DNA of 64,000 nucleotides from Legionella quinlivanii (GCF_900461555.1 NZ_UGOX01000001.1:695501-759500), one strand, 5' to 3'. Shown: positions 28,416 to 37,384, counted from the stretch's first letter. Made by a program: numbers and translations. The notes: generated by a model not told the origin, from the sequence alone.

Positions 28416-29630
28416 TTAATGTTGCTCAAAATAATCGGAGGGCACGCCATAGATGGAGCAGGCTAAGGCTTTGTCTGATTTTCTTTCCCAATCCGGCTTA
28501 ACCAGTACGTCCAGAGCATTCTGATAGCCCGTATTCATTCGATGATCAATAGCGGAGCGAATAAAGTTGTAATCTTTGAATGAATGCGCAAAGGCCGTTC
28601 CGCGATAGATGATATGCACCACACTGAAATGTTTGCTATGCCCCAGTTCGAGAATTTTCTGTACTTCGGGATCCTGCATCGCTTCCGGGGTTAATTTATC
28701 ACTAAGATACTGAATAGCTGCCTGTAAATTCTGACGACTGGTGTACACGTTGGTCAAACGTCGGGAATGACTGGCATAGCGGATATCTTTTTGACGCTCT
28801 TCCATTTCATCCATTGTTCGGGGCAAATTGCCTTGCAAACTGAAACAGTCCACTACAAAGCAAAGTGTATCCTGTTCGGGCAGGGCGTCCAATACGGTTA
28901 CCAGGGGAGTGTTGGCATAAATTCCGCCATCCCAATAGTAATTATCTCCTATTTTAACAGCTGGAAAGCCGGGGGGTAAGGCACCGCTGGCCATGACATG
29001 GTCGACTGTTATTTCCGTCTTTTGATTGTTAAAAAACTCCATTTCACCAGAGGCAATATCCACAGCTCCAAGGCATAAGGTTATTTTTTTATTATTAATA
29101 CGATCAAAATCAATTAATTCCTCCAGCGTTTCACGTAAGTACGAGGTGTCATAATAACTTAAATTATCCGGCGTATTATTGGAAAAAGCATGCGGGGGTA
29201 ATGGACGAGGCTTAAAAAAACCATCCAGGCCGAAAAATACAGTATGCAATGCGCCCATACGGTTATGGAAATGGTGCAGGTAATCAGGCATCTCATGCGC
29301 AAAAAAAGAATCAGTCCAAAGGTTTGGAACAATTTTGTTCCAGAATGCCATTAATTTTTCAAGCTGCTTTTCCGGGGGATTGCCGGCAATGATGGCACTG
29401 TTAATAGCACCAATCGATACGCCCGCCAGAAAATTGGGCTGGTAACCCTTTTCATGGATTGCCCGAAAGGCTCCTACCTGATAAGCGCCTAATGCGCCGC
29501 CACCCTGAAATACACAGGCTATTCGATCATAATGCTGCCGTGCATCGGTTAAATGGGATGGTTTATTAATTCGACATAAAGGACCTTTATGGTGGCAACT
29601 TGCGTCCTCACATTTATCTTTGTGGCCCAT
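28416..29630 (-). CDS. Patatin-like phospholipase with DUF3734-type C-terminus
   Basis: 404 residues. The patatin catalytic dyad is visible: oxyanion loop FQGGGALGAYQVG (about 41-53), nucleophile GVSIGAINS (Ser72) and Asp in YYWDGGIYANTPL. The C-terminal third (RYASHSRRLTNVY, then HSFKDYNFIRS) matches the DUF3734 extension found with many bacterial patatins. Predicted lipid acyl hydrolase; no signal peptide, with a Cys/His-rich start (CEDASCHHK). GGGAG precedes ATG 29630. Legionella carries many patatin paralogues; which one this is I cannot say. Confidence 0.92.
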   Translation of the reverse strand: MGHKDKCEDASCHHKGPLCRINKPSHLTDARQHYDRIACVFQGGGALGAYQVGAFRAIHEKGYQPNFLAGVSIGAINSAIIAGNPPEKQLEKLMAFWNKIVPNLWTDSFFAHEMPDYLHHFHNRMGALHTVFFGLDGFFKPRPLPPHAFSNNTPDNLSYYDTSYLRETLEELIDFDRINNKKITLCLGAVDIASGEMEFFNNQKTEITVDHVMASGALPPGFPAVKIGDNYYWDGGIYANTPLVTVLDALPEQDTLCFVVDCFSLQGNLPRTMDEMEERQKDIRYASHSRRLTNVYTSRQNLQAAIQYLSDKLTPEAMQDPEVQKILELGHSKHFSVVHIIYRGTAFAHSFKDYNFIRSAIDHRMNTGYQNALDVLVKPDWERKSDKALACSIYGVPSDYFEQH

Positions 29631-29661
29631 CGTACTACTCCCGCAATCCTCGTAAAAGCTT

Positions 29662-29685
29662 GAGATCTCCTGACCAGGAGATCTC
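29662..29685. terminator. 10-bp perfect hairpin in intergenic spacer
   Basis: GAGATCTCCT-GACC-AGGAGATCTC, a perfect stem with a tetraloop, lies between the stop of the small secreted protein gene (29736) and the patatin start (29630). Both genes are on the minus strand. It could terminate the first gene, although only a weak AAGCTTTT tract follows, or act in the patatin leader. Confidence 0.4.
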
Positions 29686-29735
29686 TCCCTGAAAGTTAGC
29701 TATCTCATTAGCATCACGCCCTGATTCAGCTTAAA

Positions 29736-30284
29736 CTATTTACCTTCTTTTCCTGAACAAGTCGCAGCGATTTTGTAAATTTCTTTATAATACTCGTCAT
29801 CAGTCATTTTTTCTGAGTTTTTACTTAAATCAACCAACTTGGGATCTGCGCAATCACAATAGGATGTCGCAATTTTCTTGTCGTTCTCATCCATTTTCGG
29901 ATAAACCAGCAGCCAGCGATTGTGACAGCTGTCATCGATATCTTTACTGGTCACTTTGTCCAGGCCTACATTTTCTTCTACATTGTCCATTGCATCTTGC
30001 AGTATGGTCCGCGACATACACACTTGAGCGGCTTTATTAATCGCTTCCTGGGTGTCAAGAGGTTGTTGGGTTTCCGCACATTTACAATATTTTTCACCAA
30101 AATTTTTAAAATCCATTTTATCAGTTATTTCCGTATTGCGGCCCATCCAGGCATTAACGCAGGTTGACTGGAACGTGGGCGCCTCGGTTTTCGCATCTGT
30201 TTTGGTGTCTTCGCTAAAACCAATGGCCGGCAAACAACTTACAACTACAACTGTTAATAGTGACTTCATGGATCGAAAGGTCAT
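29736..30284 (-). CDS. Secreted Cys-rich protein with two repeated units
   Basis: 182 residues. A signal peptide ends near GFS (residue 24). The mature part contains two related halves, each with the pattern C...W...(F/K)...YC(K/D)CA...C: first C42...YCKCAETQ...C, then DDSCHNRW...SYCDCADP...C. Four Cys per half suggests disulphides in the periplasm or after export. ATG 30284 is supported by CGGAGC 6 bases upstream. I do not recognise a named family; similar small periplasmic proteins are common in Legionella. Confidence 0.82.
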   Translation of the reverse strand: MTFRSMKSLLTVVVVSCLPAIGFSEDTKTDAKTEAPTFQSTCVNAWMGRNTEITDKMDFKNFGEKYCKCAETQQPLDTQEAINKAAQVCMSRTILQDAMDNVEENVGLDKVTSKDIDDSCHNRWLLVYPKMDENDKKIATSYCDCADPKLVDLSKNSEKMTDDEYYKEIYKIAATCSGKEGK

Positions 30285-30462
30285 GGCATGCTCCGTTGAG
30301 TGAAGTTATCATTTTCTAGCTTAGTATATAGATAGAAACTTGGCTAATTTATTTATTGAAAACAAGGAATAATGTTATTCCCAAGTTACTCGACTGTCTC
30401 TGATGCATCCACGCGAATTGATTATTTGTCTATATGAGCAGGACTACACCTCACGTTGTCCG

Positions 30463-30523
30463 GCAGGCCGAAATCTATTTCAGACAAAGCACTGTGCCAA
30501 ACCACAAATAGATTTTTGCCTGC
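30463..30523. other. Long imperfect hairpin, possible small RNA or repeat
   Basis: GCAGGC-CG-AAATCTATTT at 30463-30480 pairs with AAATAGATTT-TT-GCCTGC at 30506-30523, leaving a 25-base loop. This is a 6 + 10 base-pair stem with one 2x2 internal loop. It lies in the 350-base divergent spacer 30285-30635, where no gene is visible. The function is unknown. Confidence 0.4.
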
Positions 30524-30635
30524 GCTGAAATGACACTGCTTCTGTGCTTAATACATAAGCTTAAGCTTTTCTTAAGTCTTTGTGTGTAAAATATTGAACC
30601 ATTGTGATTTAAATATAAATTTTTCTGAGAGTTTT

Positions 30636-32033
30636 ATGCCAAATTCAGAAAGTAGACCTTTACTGCCTGACAATCCCAATGCCTCCATCGAGCAGTATCC
30701 AACTGTGGAAAAATTCAAAACTGGCATTCGTTTAGTGGCCTCTATTCCTGAAGGGGCCGCGAATTGGGTTTCGACTTTTGGTCTGGTGGCTATTTATTAC
30801 CACCCGGGTTCCTGGTTAATTGCACCAATGGCCTTGGGAGCGGGTATTTCACTTAGCAATGAGGTGGTCGAAGCGCTTGCTAAACGATATCCCGAAAATA
30901 AATTCCTGAAATCACTGCATAAAGGCACGTTCTTTATGGATTATGCAGTAGGTGGATTTCTGGGGGACTTCGGCTTTGCCTGGACCATGATAACCACCGT
31001 GGCTATGGATGTTGGGGGAGTGCGTTTATATAGCGACAGCTTTGGCAAGATTATTGCGCCGGCCTTGGCTCTGATCCCCACGCTGATTTCAACCCGCCAG
31101 GAATATTATCGCGTTCAGGGTGAAAGGAATGAGCGTAGTTTTTCCAGGCACGCTGCCAGTTTTTGGCGCGGCGGAACCGCTTTCACAGGGGTGCTTGATG
31201 TACTCATTCAGCAAGGACAATTGGCTTTAAACTCATTTATTCCCACTACAATAATCCTTTTCACTGCAATTACAGGCCTATGTGAGTCACTGGCAAGAGA
31301 GGGCTATCCTGTATTAAGTGATAGTTTAATCTTTCTATTGGCCGTGCTTTGTGTTAATCCTTCGCTAGCTGCTGCTCTCTTTCATTTTCCTTTGGATATC
31401 TATGCCGCAGCTCATGATGATGAGGTTACTAATGATTTATTTGATTGGGATTTGGGTGGAAGCTCTTTCTTAATGGGTTTACTGTCTGCAGTGGCACTTA
31501 TCGATTTTCAGTTGCAATTAGCACAGCGCCGTCAAAAAGAACCTTCAGTACGGATTGAAGAAATTGATGCAGAGAATGATATCGAAAGCCAGGAATTGCT
31601 TACATTTTCTATGTCTGATTTCTCGGATGAAGATGAAAATACTGATAGTGACATGTTTGAACAGCAGAGCGACGCTCTCGAAGATCAATCAGATGAATAT
31701 TCCTATGATGCGGATGATGATATCAGTCAATACAGTGAAGAAGAGCAAATGACTTCAGAGCCACTTCTCGAAGATGAAAGCATTGAGGATATAAGTCTTG
31801 AAGGATTGAGTATTTTTGATGACAATACTGCTTCACCTTTGCATCAAAAAGAGTATAATGAATCAATAAGGATAGATTATAAGCAGATAAAGGATGTGTC
31901 AGAGGTCAATGTTTCTTTGCAGGGCAAGAATCGTTATCCGTTTTTTGCCAGACATAGCTTGGGAACATCCAGTGTTGTAAAGCAAGAACATAGCGACGAT
32001 TTAAATCATCGTAGCGGATATGAGTCTAGCTAA
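30636..32033 (+). CDS. Multi-pass membrane protein with long acidic tail
   Basis: About 465 residues from ATG 30636 (MPNSESRPLLPDNPN), preferred over 30582 because TGAGAG precedes it. Six to seven hydrophobic segments span residues ~45-315. Residues ~325-420 form a very acidic, Ser-rich stretch (DEDENTDSDMFEQQSDALED-type composition), followed by a polar C-terminus. No transporter family is recognised. The polar N-terminus, membrane core and acidic tail resemble host-membrane-targeted Legionella effectors, but it could equally be an inner-membrane protein. Confidence 0.75.
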   Translation: MPNSESRPLLPDNPNASIEQYPTVEKFKTGIRLVASIPEGAANWVSTFGLVAIYYHPGSWLIAPMALGAGISLSNEVVEALAKRYPENKFLKSLHKGTFFMDYAVGGFLGDFGFAWTMITTVAMDVGGVRLYSDSFGKIIAPALALIPTLISTRQEYYRVQGERNERSFSRHAASFWRGGTAFTGVLDVLIQQGQLALNSFIPTTIILFTAITGLCESLAREGYPVLSDSLIFLLAVLCVNPSLAAALFHFPLDIYAAAHDDEVTNDLFDWDLGGSSFLMGLLSAVALIDFQLQLAQRRQKEPSVRIEEIDAENDIESQELLTFSMSDFSDEDENTDSDMFEQQSDALEDQSDEYSYDADDDISQYSEEEQMTSEPLLEDESIEDISLEGLSIFDDNTASPLHQKEYNESIRIDYKQIKDVSEVNVSLQGKNRYPFFARHSLGTSSVVKQEHSDDLNHRSGYESS

Positions 32034-32047
32034 TTTAAGAGGTTATC

Positions 32048-32530
32048 ATGAAAAAGTTGTTGGGTACTGTTTGTTTGGTAGTCAGTAGTTATGCAATGGC
32101 CTCAACTCAGACCAATTACATGTTTTTCCAGAGCGACTCACAGGCGCAGCTGGTAAAAAATGCTGACAGTTCGTATACTCTGACCTTGCAAAATCCTCCA
32201 AATTATCTGAGCTACTTTTCAGATCGGCCAGTGCGTTCAACAGGTCTGGTAAGTTTATCTGAGTTTCTGAAGCTATGGACCGATAATTCAATTAAAGATA
32301 ATTTTAAAGAGGTGCCGCCGAATGTCGCCTTCGCCATGATGCCAGCGTCTGGAAAGCAGCAGAATTTTGTAGCAGTGGTTTCTTCTCCGCATTACAAGAA
32401 CAATGAAGTGAGCTACAAGCTGGCGATCATAGACAAGCAGACTATTCAGACCGGTAAAATGACCCATGTGGATGCTTTCTTTGATAATATTCCCTGGAAT
32501 CCAGGTGGATTTGGTCATTCAAAAGAGTAA
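32048..32530 (+). CDS. Periplasmic hypothetical protein
   Basis: 160 residues with a clear signal peptide (MKKLLGTVCLVVSSYAMAS). The mature domain is beta-rich (SSYTLTLQNPPNYLSYFSDRP, FVAVVSSPHYKNNEVSYKLAII), with no cysteine pairs and no known motif. It begins 15 bases after the acidic-tail membrane protein and probably shares its transcript. A small exported protein of unknown role. Confidence 0.8.
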   Translation: MKKLLGTVCLVVSSYAMASTQTNYMFFQSDSQAQLVKNADSSYTLTLQNPPNYLSYFSDRPVRSTGLVSLSEFLKLWTDNSIKDNFKEVPPNVAFAMMPASGKQQNFVAVVSSPHYKNNEVSYKLAIIDKQTIQTGKMTHVDAFFDNIPWNPGGFGHSKE

Positions 32531-32545
32531 TATTATTATCTGTGA

Positions 32546-32566
32546 TTCCCCGCGGAATGCGGGGAA
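32546..32566. terminator. GC palindrome between convergent genes
   Basis: TTCCCCGC-GGAAT-GCGGGGAA, an 8-bp perfect stem of the same dispersed family as at 28239. It sits between the stop codons of the periplasmic protein and maf, where it could act as a bidirectional terminator although no T-tract follows. Confidence 0.45.
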
Positions 32567-32578
32567 GCCGGGTAGAAG

Positions 32579-33184
32579 CTAATCCAGTTCTACAATCCCC
32601 AAATCAATCAGCGCATTAGTCAATGCTATTAAAGGGAGACCCTGAATCGTACTATCGCTGCCGATGACTTCACTAAACAGCCATTTGGCCCTTCCCTCAT
32701 AATGATAAGCGCCGCAGCTTTGATAGGGTTTATCCTGTTTAAGATAATTTTCAATCGCCTGTTCACTTAAGTTTTTTATTGTCAGCAAAGCGCTATCCTG
32801 AGCCTCCCAGATAATTTTTCCAGCGAAAGCAATGCAACAGGCTGAAATTTGACTGTGCTGTTTCCCTCTTAACATTTTAAGGTGGATTACCGCGGTTTCA
32901 TGGCCTCCCGGTTTATCCAGAATCTGCTCATCCAATACACAGAGCTGATCTGCGGCAATCACATAAGAGGATGGGTTCGCCTGGCTGACGGACAGCGCTT
33001 TACAGCGAGCTAATTGGCGCGCCAGCTCAATAAATTCCTGAGAGGGGAATGACTGTTTGATTTCCTCTTCATCGCAGTTGGATGGAATTACCCGGAAATC
33101 AAGACCCAGTGAGCGCAGCAGTTCCTGACGCGCTCTTGAACCAGATGCCAGAATAATCGGTTTCTGATGGGGGAAATTATACAT
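32579..33184 (-). CDS. Maf-type nucleoside triphosphate pyrophosphatase
   Basis: 201 residues with the Maf N-terminal signature LASGSRARQELLRSLGLDF, the catalytic-base region VIAADQLCV (usual A-D-Q/T) and the C-terminal GSDSTIQGLPLIAL. It hydrolyses non-canonical or methylated nucleotides (YceF-like subfamily). Its ATG overlaps the ZIP transporter stop by 8 bases, so the pair is translationally coupled. Confidence 0.92.
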   Translation of the reverse strand: MYNFPHQKPIILASGSRARQELLRSLGLDFRVIPSNCDEEEIKQSFPSQEFIELARQLARCKALSVSQANPSSYVIAADQLCVLDEQILDKPGGHETAVIHLKMLRGKQHSQISACCIAFAGKIIWEAQDSALLTIKNLSEQAIENYLKQDKPYQSCGAYHYEGRAKWLFSEVIGSDSTIQGLPLIALTNALIDLGIVELD

Positions 33185-33938
33185 AAACCGCTACCGAAGC
33201 CATCAATAGAAAACCAATGATCACAAAACTGAAATCACGAAGATTACAGCAGCGCTCCACCATTACACAGCGCTCCAGTCCGTGCAAGGTTCCCAGATAA
33301 AGAAACGTACCGGCTGAGGCTGAGATCAGGATGGAATCAAAAAGTGAATTGGTCTCAAGTCCTCTTCCAAAATACCAGCCGAGAAAAATACCCAGCGGCG
33401 TCATTAGGCTAAAGGACAAAAAAAAGAGCAGGCTTTTGGTATGACTGAGGCTGCTTTTGTTAAGTTGTACAGCGATTGCAAAACTTTCGGCCCATTTATG
33501 GGTAATGATGGCTAAGAAAAGCATAATCACTACTGAATTACTGTGGCTTAAGCCCAGCGCTGTGCCTAACATCAGCGAATGAACCGACAACATCGCCCAG
33601 GCTAATATAGCAAAAGCCGGATGGCGGTGATTATGATGCTGGTACAGTTCCTTGCCTAAATGCTCAAACCACAAAAACACCAGGAAAACCAGCCCGGTAA
33701 TGATAAAAGCAAAAGGGTAATGATAACCTCGTTCCATAAATGCATGATTTGCTTCAGGCAGCATATGCATTAATGCAGCACCGAGAAAGACACCGGTAGC
33801 CAGTGTTTCTCCGATAGGAAAATCCAGATGTTCTTCGTTTTCAATCCGTTTCTTGAAAGGTAACCAACCTGCTAATAAAATAACCGCAACAATGGCAACG
33901 GCAAATATCAGCTTTAATGTAGCTGCAGTGACAATCAT
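33177..33938 (-). CDS. ZIP-family metal transporter
   Basis: 253 residues, eight predicted transmembrane helices. Metal-site motifs of ZIP helices IV-V are present: SVHSLMLGTALGL and THKWAESFAIAV (His and Glu ligands). A His-rich loop (HHNHRHP) lies between helices III and IV. Predicted import of zinc or another divalent metal into the cytosol. It is followed by maf with overlapping codons, and the CDF exporter gene lies directly upstream on the same strand. Confidence 0.9.
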   Translation of the reverse strand: MIVTAATLKLIFAVAIVAVILLAGWLPFKKRIENEEHLDFPIGETLATGVFLGAALMHMLPEANHAFMERGYHYPFAFIITGLVFLVFLWFEHLGKELYQHHNHRHPAFAILAWAMLSVHSLMLGTALGLSHSNSVVIMLFLAIITHKWAESFAIAVQLNKSSLSHTKSLLFFLSFSLMTPLGIFLGWYFGRGLETNSLFDSILISASAGTFLYLGTLHGLERCVMVERCCNLRDFSFVIIGFLLMASVAVYV

Positions 33939-34031
33939 GGATTTCCTTGGGTGGGATACTGTTTAATAATATGCCTGGGCCTGAAAGATGCAGGAATGAT
34001 ATTTTTCCATACTCTATTTGGCAAGTGTTTT

Positions 34032-35180
34032 CTAGCCAATTCGACAAGCCTCATTTTCAATACTCTGGTTCAGATTCAGGATAGTAACGCGTTTAATTTG
34101 AGGATAATCTGCGAGATCACGGATAATGGTTTCCTGAAGCGATGAAGAGATTGATGAGGATTTAATCTGTAAATCAAGATAGATATAGCCGTCAAGATAA
34201 TGAATGGTGCATCTCTCCAGTTCATGGAATTGCTGCTGCCAGGGAGTAATTAACATTTCCTGCAATTTTTTTCGGCTGGGAAGATGCAAGGACGGGCAAG
34301 TGACCTCATCATCTTCCGGATCCACATGAACAATAACATCTTTCACTTTTTCCAGTTTATTCACTAATGCCTGATGGACATGTTGCGCAATATAATGCCC
34401 TTCAGAGACTGATATAAACGGAGAGACAAGGATATGCACATCAATTAGGATATCGCCTCCCATGAATCGGCTGCGCAACTGATGAATTTTATCCACACCA
34501 TCCACTTGCTGAATAATCGTTTCAATTGCCTGCAGGGTCTCGGCGTCAACCGCGGTGTCAACCAGCTCTTTCACACTGTTCCAACCGTATTCAAGTCCCA
34601 TTTTGATAATCATTAATCCCACAATAATGGCAGCGATGGCATCAAAATAAATAAACCCTGAAAGGCTGGCTACCAAGCCTAATGCTACCACGACGGAAGA
34701 GGCGGCGTCTGAACGATGATGCCAGGCATTGGCTATAATCAGCTCTGATTTAATGCGCTTGCCCACATGACGGGTGTAATGAAAGAGGAGTTCATTCAAC
34801 AAAATAGAAATTAAGGCAACTGGCAGGGCAAGCCAGCCAGGACGGGTGTGGCTGGCGTTCATCAGCTCGTCAATAGAATCCCAGGCAATGCCGCTTCCTG
34901 CAAGTACCAGCAGCAGCGACAACAGTAAAGTGGCGGCAGTTTCAATACGCTGATGTCCATAAGGATGACTGTCATCCGCATCCAGACTGCCATATCGGGA
35001 AGCAAAGAGAACCAGACCGTCGGTAAATAAGTCTGAAAAAGAGTGTACGCCATCTGCAACCAGCGCATGGGAATGCCAGATAAAACCGGTGATTAATTTA
35101 ATTAAACCCAGCATTGCGTTGACTAATGCGCCAAGAAGGGTAACGCGTTTGGCCTGCTTATAACGTTCTGATTGAACCAT
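34032..35180 (-). CDS. Cation diffusion facilitator (CDF) metal efflux protein
   Basis: 382 residues. Six-helix CDF core with metal-site sequences HALVADGVHSFSDL (helix II) and NAWHHRSDAASS (helix V), plus SHPYGHQRIE. A cytoplasmic ferredoxin-like domain follows (DIHVLV-type, with HVDPEDDE). About 80 further residues form what looks like a second ferredoxin-like domain (CTIHYLDGYIYLDLQI), longer than FieF (300 residues). Exports Zn, Fe or Mn. Together with the ZIP gene just downstream it makes an import/export metal pair. Confidence 0.92.
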   Translation of the reverse strand: MVQSERYKQAKRVTLLGALVNAMLGLIKLITGFIWHSHALVADGVHSFSDLFTDGLVLFASRYGSLDADDSHPYGHQRIETAATLLLSLLLVLAGSGIAWDSIDELMNASHTRPGWLALPVALISILLNELLFHYTRHVGKRIKSELIIANAWHHRSDAASSVVVALGLVASLSGFIYFDAIAAIIVGLMIIKMGLEYGWNSVKELVDTAVDAETLQAIETIIQQVDGVDKIHQLRSRFMGGDILIDVHILVSPFISVSEGHYIAQHVHQALVNKLEKVKDVIVHVDPEDDEVTCPSLHLPSRKKLQEMLITPWQQQFHELERCTIHYLDGYIYLDLQIKSSSISSSLQETIIRDLADYPQIKRVTILNLNQSIENEACRIG

Positions 35181-35346
35181 GCTGCTTTTTCATGTGCAAA
35201 GCTGCCAATTTTAGCATGATTTAATTACTGTAAACACAAGCCTAATAAAAAATTAACTCGCTGCCATGGATAATGCAGCCTGTCAGATTTAAAGCAATAG
35301 CTCACAGGCCTTTGTTTTGAAGGCGTTTTACAGGGTATGCACAAGC

Positions 35347-35369
35347 TTATCCACAGATTCTGTGGATAA
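35347..35369. promoter_or_regulatory. Perfect inverted pair of DnaA boxes
   Basis: TTATCCACA-GATTC-TGTGGATAA: two exact consensus DnaA boxes facing each other, 5 bases apart, a 23-base near-palindrome. The same arrangement occurs at 19657-19679. It lies in the 528-base spacer between the CDF gene and phhA. Confidence 0.5.
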
Positions 35370-35419
35370 GCGGTCGAATGAATCCCCGCTTTGCGGATCT
35401 TGTAAAGGCTTAAAGGGTT

Positions 35420-35640
35420 AAAGCCCGGGAACACCTGACTCGAACAGGGGTTGGTGCCGTTGGAGGTGGTGGTGCCACCTGGTGTGATGGTTATCGTACA
35501 ACTGTTGTTTCCGCCAGGGTACTGCCACAGTTTGTTGAGCTTGTGGTTCCCGCGGATGTAAGTAAGATGGAATACTCTATGTTGTAAAGCGGATCGAGGG
35601 TAAGAAGAATTAATAGCCAGACCAGTATTTGTACGATTAA
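35420..35640 (-). pseudogene. Frameshifted fragment of a secreted Ser/Thr-rich protein
   Basis: No intact gene, but the minus strand encodes YSILLTSAGTTSSTNCGSTLA in one frame and continues directly in another as GGNNSCTITITPGGTTTSNG. Joined, they give the CGSTLA-G-SCTITITPG pattern common in Legionella surface and secreted repeat proteins. Neither end has a start or a full domain. A decayed remnant of a larger gene is the simplest reading. Confidence 0.55.
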
Positions 35641-35708
35641 TTTTTATTTGCACAATCCAGCAAATCGCTATAATTTAGTCATCAGAATGAAATATCCACG
35701 AGGTAATT

Positions 35709-36527
35709 ATGGAGTTTGTCAGCCGCTATGTTTCTCACAAGCCTGATTCAGAGGGCATGGTCAATTATTCCCCTGAGGAACATCGAATCTGGCAATTGCT
35801 TTATGAGCGGCAAATGCCGATTTTGGTTAATCGGGCTTGCGATGAATTTTTAAACGGCCTCGAACGCCTTGGTCTGTCTGCCGATGGAATTCCTCAGTTA
35901 CCGCATATTAGCCGCAAACTGCTTGAGTTAACTGGTTGGCAGGTGGAACCGGTTGCAGCGCTTATTTCAGCAAGAGAGTTTTTCGAGTTGCTGGCTCAGA
36001 GGAAATTTCCCGCTGCCACCTTTATCCGCTGCGAGGAAGAGTTAAATTATGTTCAGGAGCCGGATATTTTTCATGAACTCTTTGGCCATTGTCCCATGCT
36101 TACTAATCCGGTCTACGCCGATTTTGTGTGTAACTATGCCCAGCGGGTGCTGGGTTTTTCTGAGGATGAATGGCCTTTGCTGCAGCGCTTGTTCTGGTTC
36201 ACCGTTGAATTTGGATTAATAAATAATCGCCAGGGTCTGCGGGCATATGGCGGCGGTATTCTCTCTTCAATCAGCGAAACCGCTTACAGTGTGGAAAGCG
36301 AAATTCCGATGCGGGCGATGTTCAATCCCATTACTGCGTTTAGAACGCCATACCGTATTGATCAGTTACAAAAAGTTTATTTTGTTATTGATAGTTATGA
36401 GCAGCTTTACGAGCTGGTGACTCAGGATATTTCCAAATTGATTAACAGGGCGCGGGAACTTGGTGAGTATCCTCCTTTTTTCTCGGTGGATCCGAATAAT
36501 CCCAGCATTCATATTCTGGCCTGTTAA
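35709..36527 (+). CDS. phhA: Phenylalanine-4-hydroxylase
   Basis: 272 residues, the usual bacterial length. Catalytic iron-site motif: EPDIFHELFGHCPML (two His ligands), with the Glu ligand in a later segment (FWFTVEFGLI). The YGGGILSS segment is typical. It converts phenylalanine to tyrosine using tetrahydropterin, Fe(II) and O2. In Legionella the pathway feeds homogentisate/pyomelanin formation. It lies directly before the letA-type regulator, on the same strand. Confidence 0.96.
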   Translation: MEFVSRYVSHKPDSEGMVNYSPEEHRIWQLLYERQMPILVNRACDEFLNGLERLGLSADGIPQLPHISRKLLELTGWQVEPVAALISAREFFELLAQRKFPAATFIRCEEELNYVQEPDIFHELFGHCPMLTNPVYADFVCNYAQRVLGFSEDEWPLLQRLFWFTVEFGLINNRQGLRAYGGGILSSISETAYSVESEIPMRAMFNPITAFRTPYRIDQLQKVYFVIDSYEQLYELVTQDISKLINRARELGEYPPFFSVDPNNPSIHILAC

Positions 36528-36675
36528 ATTCCGCTACACTATATAGTATGCGTCATGAGTTGTGCACAGGGAATTGAAATGGCTTATTGACTGGCTATCA
36601 TTGTAATGACAGAGCAGTCTTGCTAATATCAGTGGACCTTTTGTGTTCATTGGCGTAGTGGTCAAGGAGCATCGT

Positions 36676-37338
36676 TTGATTAAAGTACTCATTGTGGATG
36701 ACCATGTGTTCGTTAGAATGGGTATTCGCCGTTTGTTGGAAGATTTACCTGACATGAGTGTCGTTGCTGAAGCAGAAAGCGGCGAACAGGCGTTAACACA
36801 GGTCAAGTTGCATAAACCGGATGTGATTTTGCTCGATATGAAAATGCCCGGCATTGATGGCTGGGAAGTAACCCGTCGTTTAAAAAAATCCAATCCGCAG
36901 GTCAAAATTATTGCGGTGACGGCATTATGCGCTGAACCTTTGCCCTCACGTGTTTTACAATTGGGTGCAATGGGATATGTTACAAAAGAATCCAGTGCTG
37001 AAGAAATGGCTGCCGCAATTCGCAAAGTGGCCAAGGGTGAAAAATATTTAAGTACTGAAATTGCTCAGAAAATGGCAATCAGCAGCCTCGAGGCCGATCA
37101 GGAATCTCCTTTTGATCAGCTTTCTGAACGTGAAATGCAAGTCATGTTTATGATCACCAGCGGCATGACCGTTCAGGATATTGCGGATCGCTTGTTTTTA
37201 AGTACCAAGACTATCAATGGTTATCGTTACCGCATGTTTGACAAGCTGGGTATTAAAAATGATGTCGAGCTGACCTTCCTGGCCATGAAACATCGTATTA
37301 TTGAAAAGCCCACCGACGCACTGCATGATGAGTCCTGA
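36676..37338 (+). CDS. letA: LetA/GacA/UvrY-type response regulator
   Basis: About 220 residues. An upstream in-frame start at 36643 adds 11 atypical residues; TTG 36676 is chosen because AAGGAG sits 6 bases before it and the product then begins with IKVLIVDDH as in the family. REC domain with DDH at the start, phospho-Asp in ILLDMKMPG, T in VTAL and K in VTKES. A LuxR/FixJ HTH closes it (LSEREMQVMFMI, SGMTVQDIADRLFLS). It responds to LetS and activates RsmY/RsmZ-type RNAs that titrate CsrA, controlling the switch to transmissive phase. uvrC follows, as in E. coli uvrY-uvrC. Confidence 0.94.
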   Translation: MIKVLIVDDHVFVRMGIRRLLEDLPDMSVVAEAESGEQALTQVKLHKPDVILLDMKMPGIDGWEVTRRLKKSNPQVKIIAVTALCAEPLPSRVLQLGAMGYVTKESSAEEMAAAIRKVAKGEKYLSTEIAQKMAISSLEADQESPFDQLSEREMQVMFMITSGMTVQDIADRLFLSTKTINGYRYRMFDKLGIKNDVELTFLAMKHRIIEKPTDALHDES

Positions 37339-37384
37339 GCAGGTTTTGAGATAGTCCTTTTTTCAGCCCGAAGAGAGTTTAAAT

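Noticed and set aside
35225-35653. 142-codon minus-strand frame before phhA treated as an intact gene
   Set aside because: Protein-like sequence switches frame within it and both flanks are non-coding in character, so a frameshifted relic fits better.
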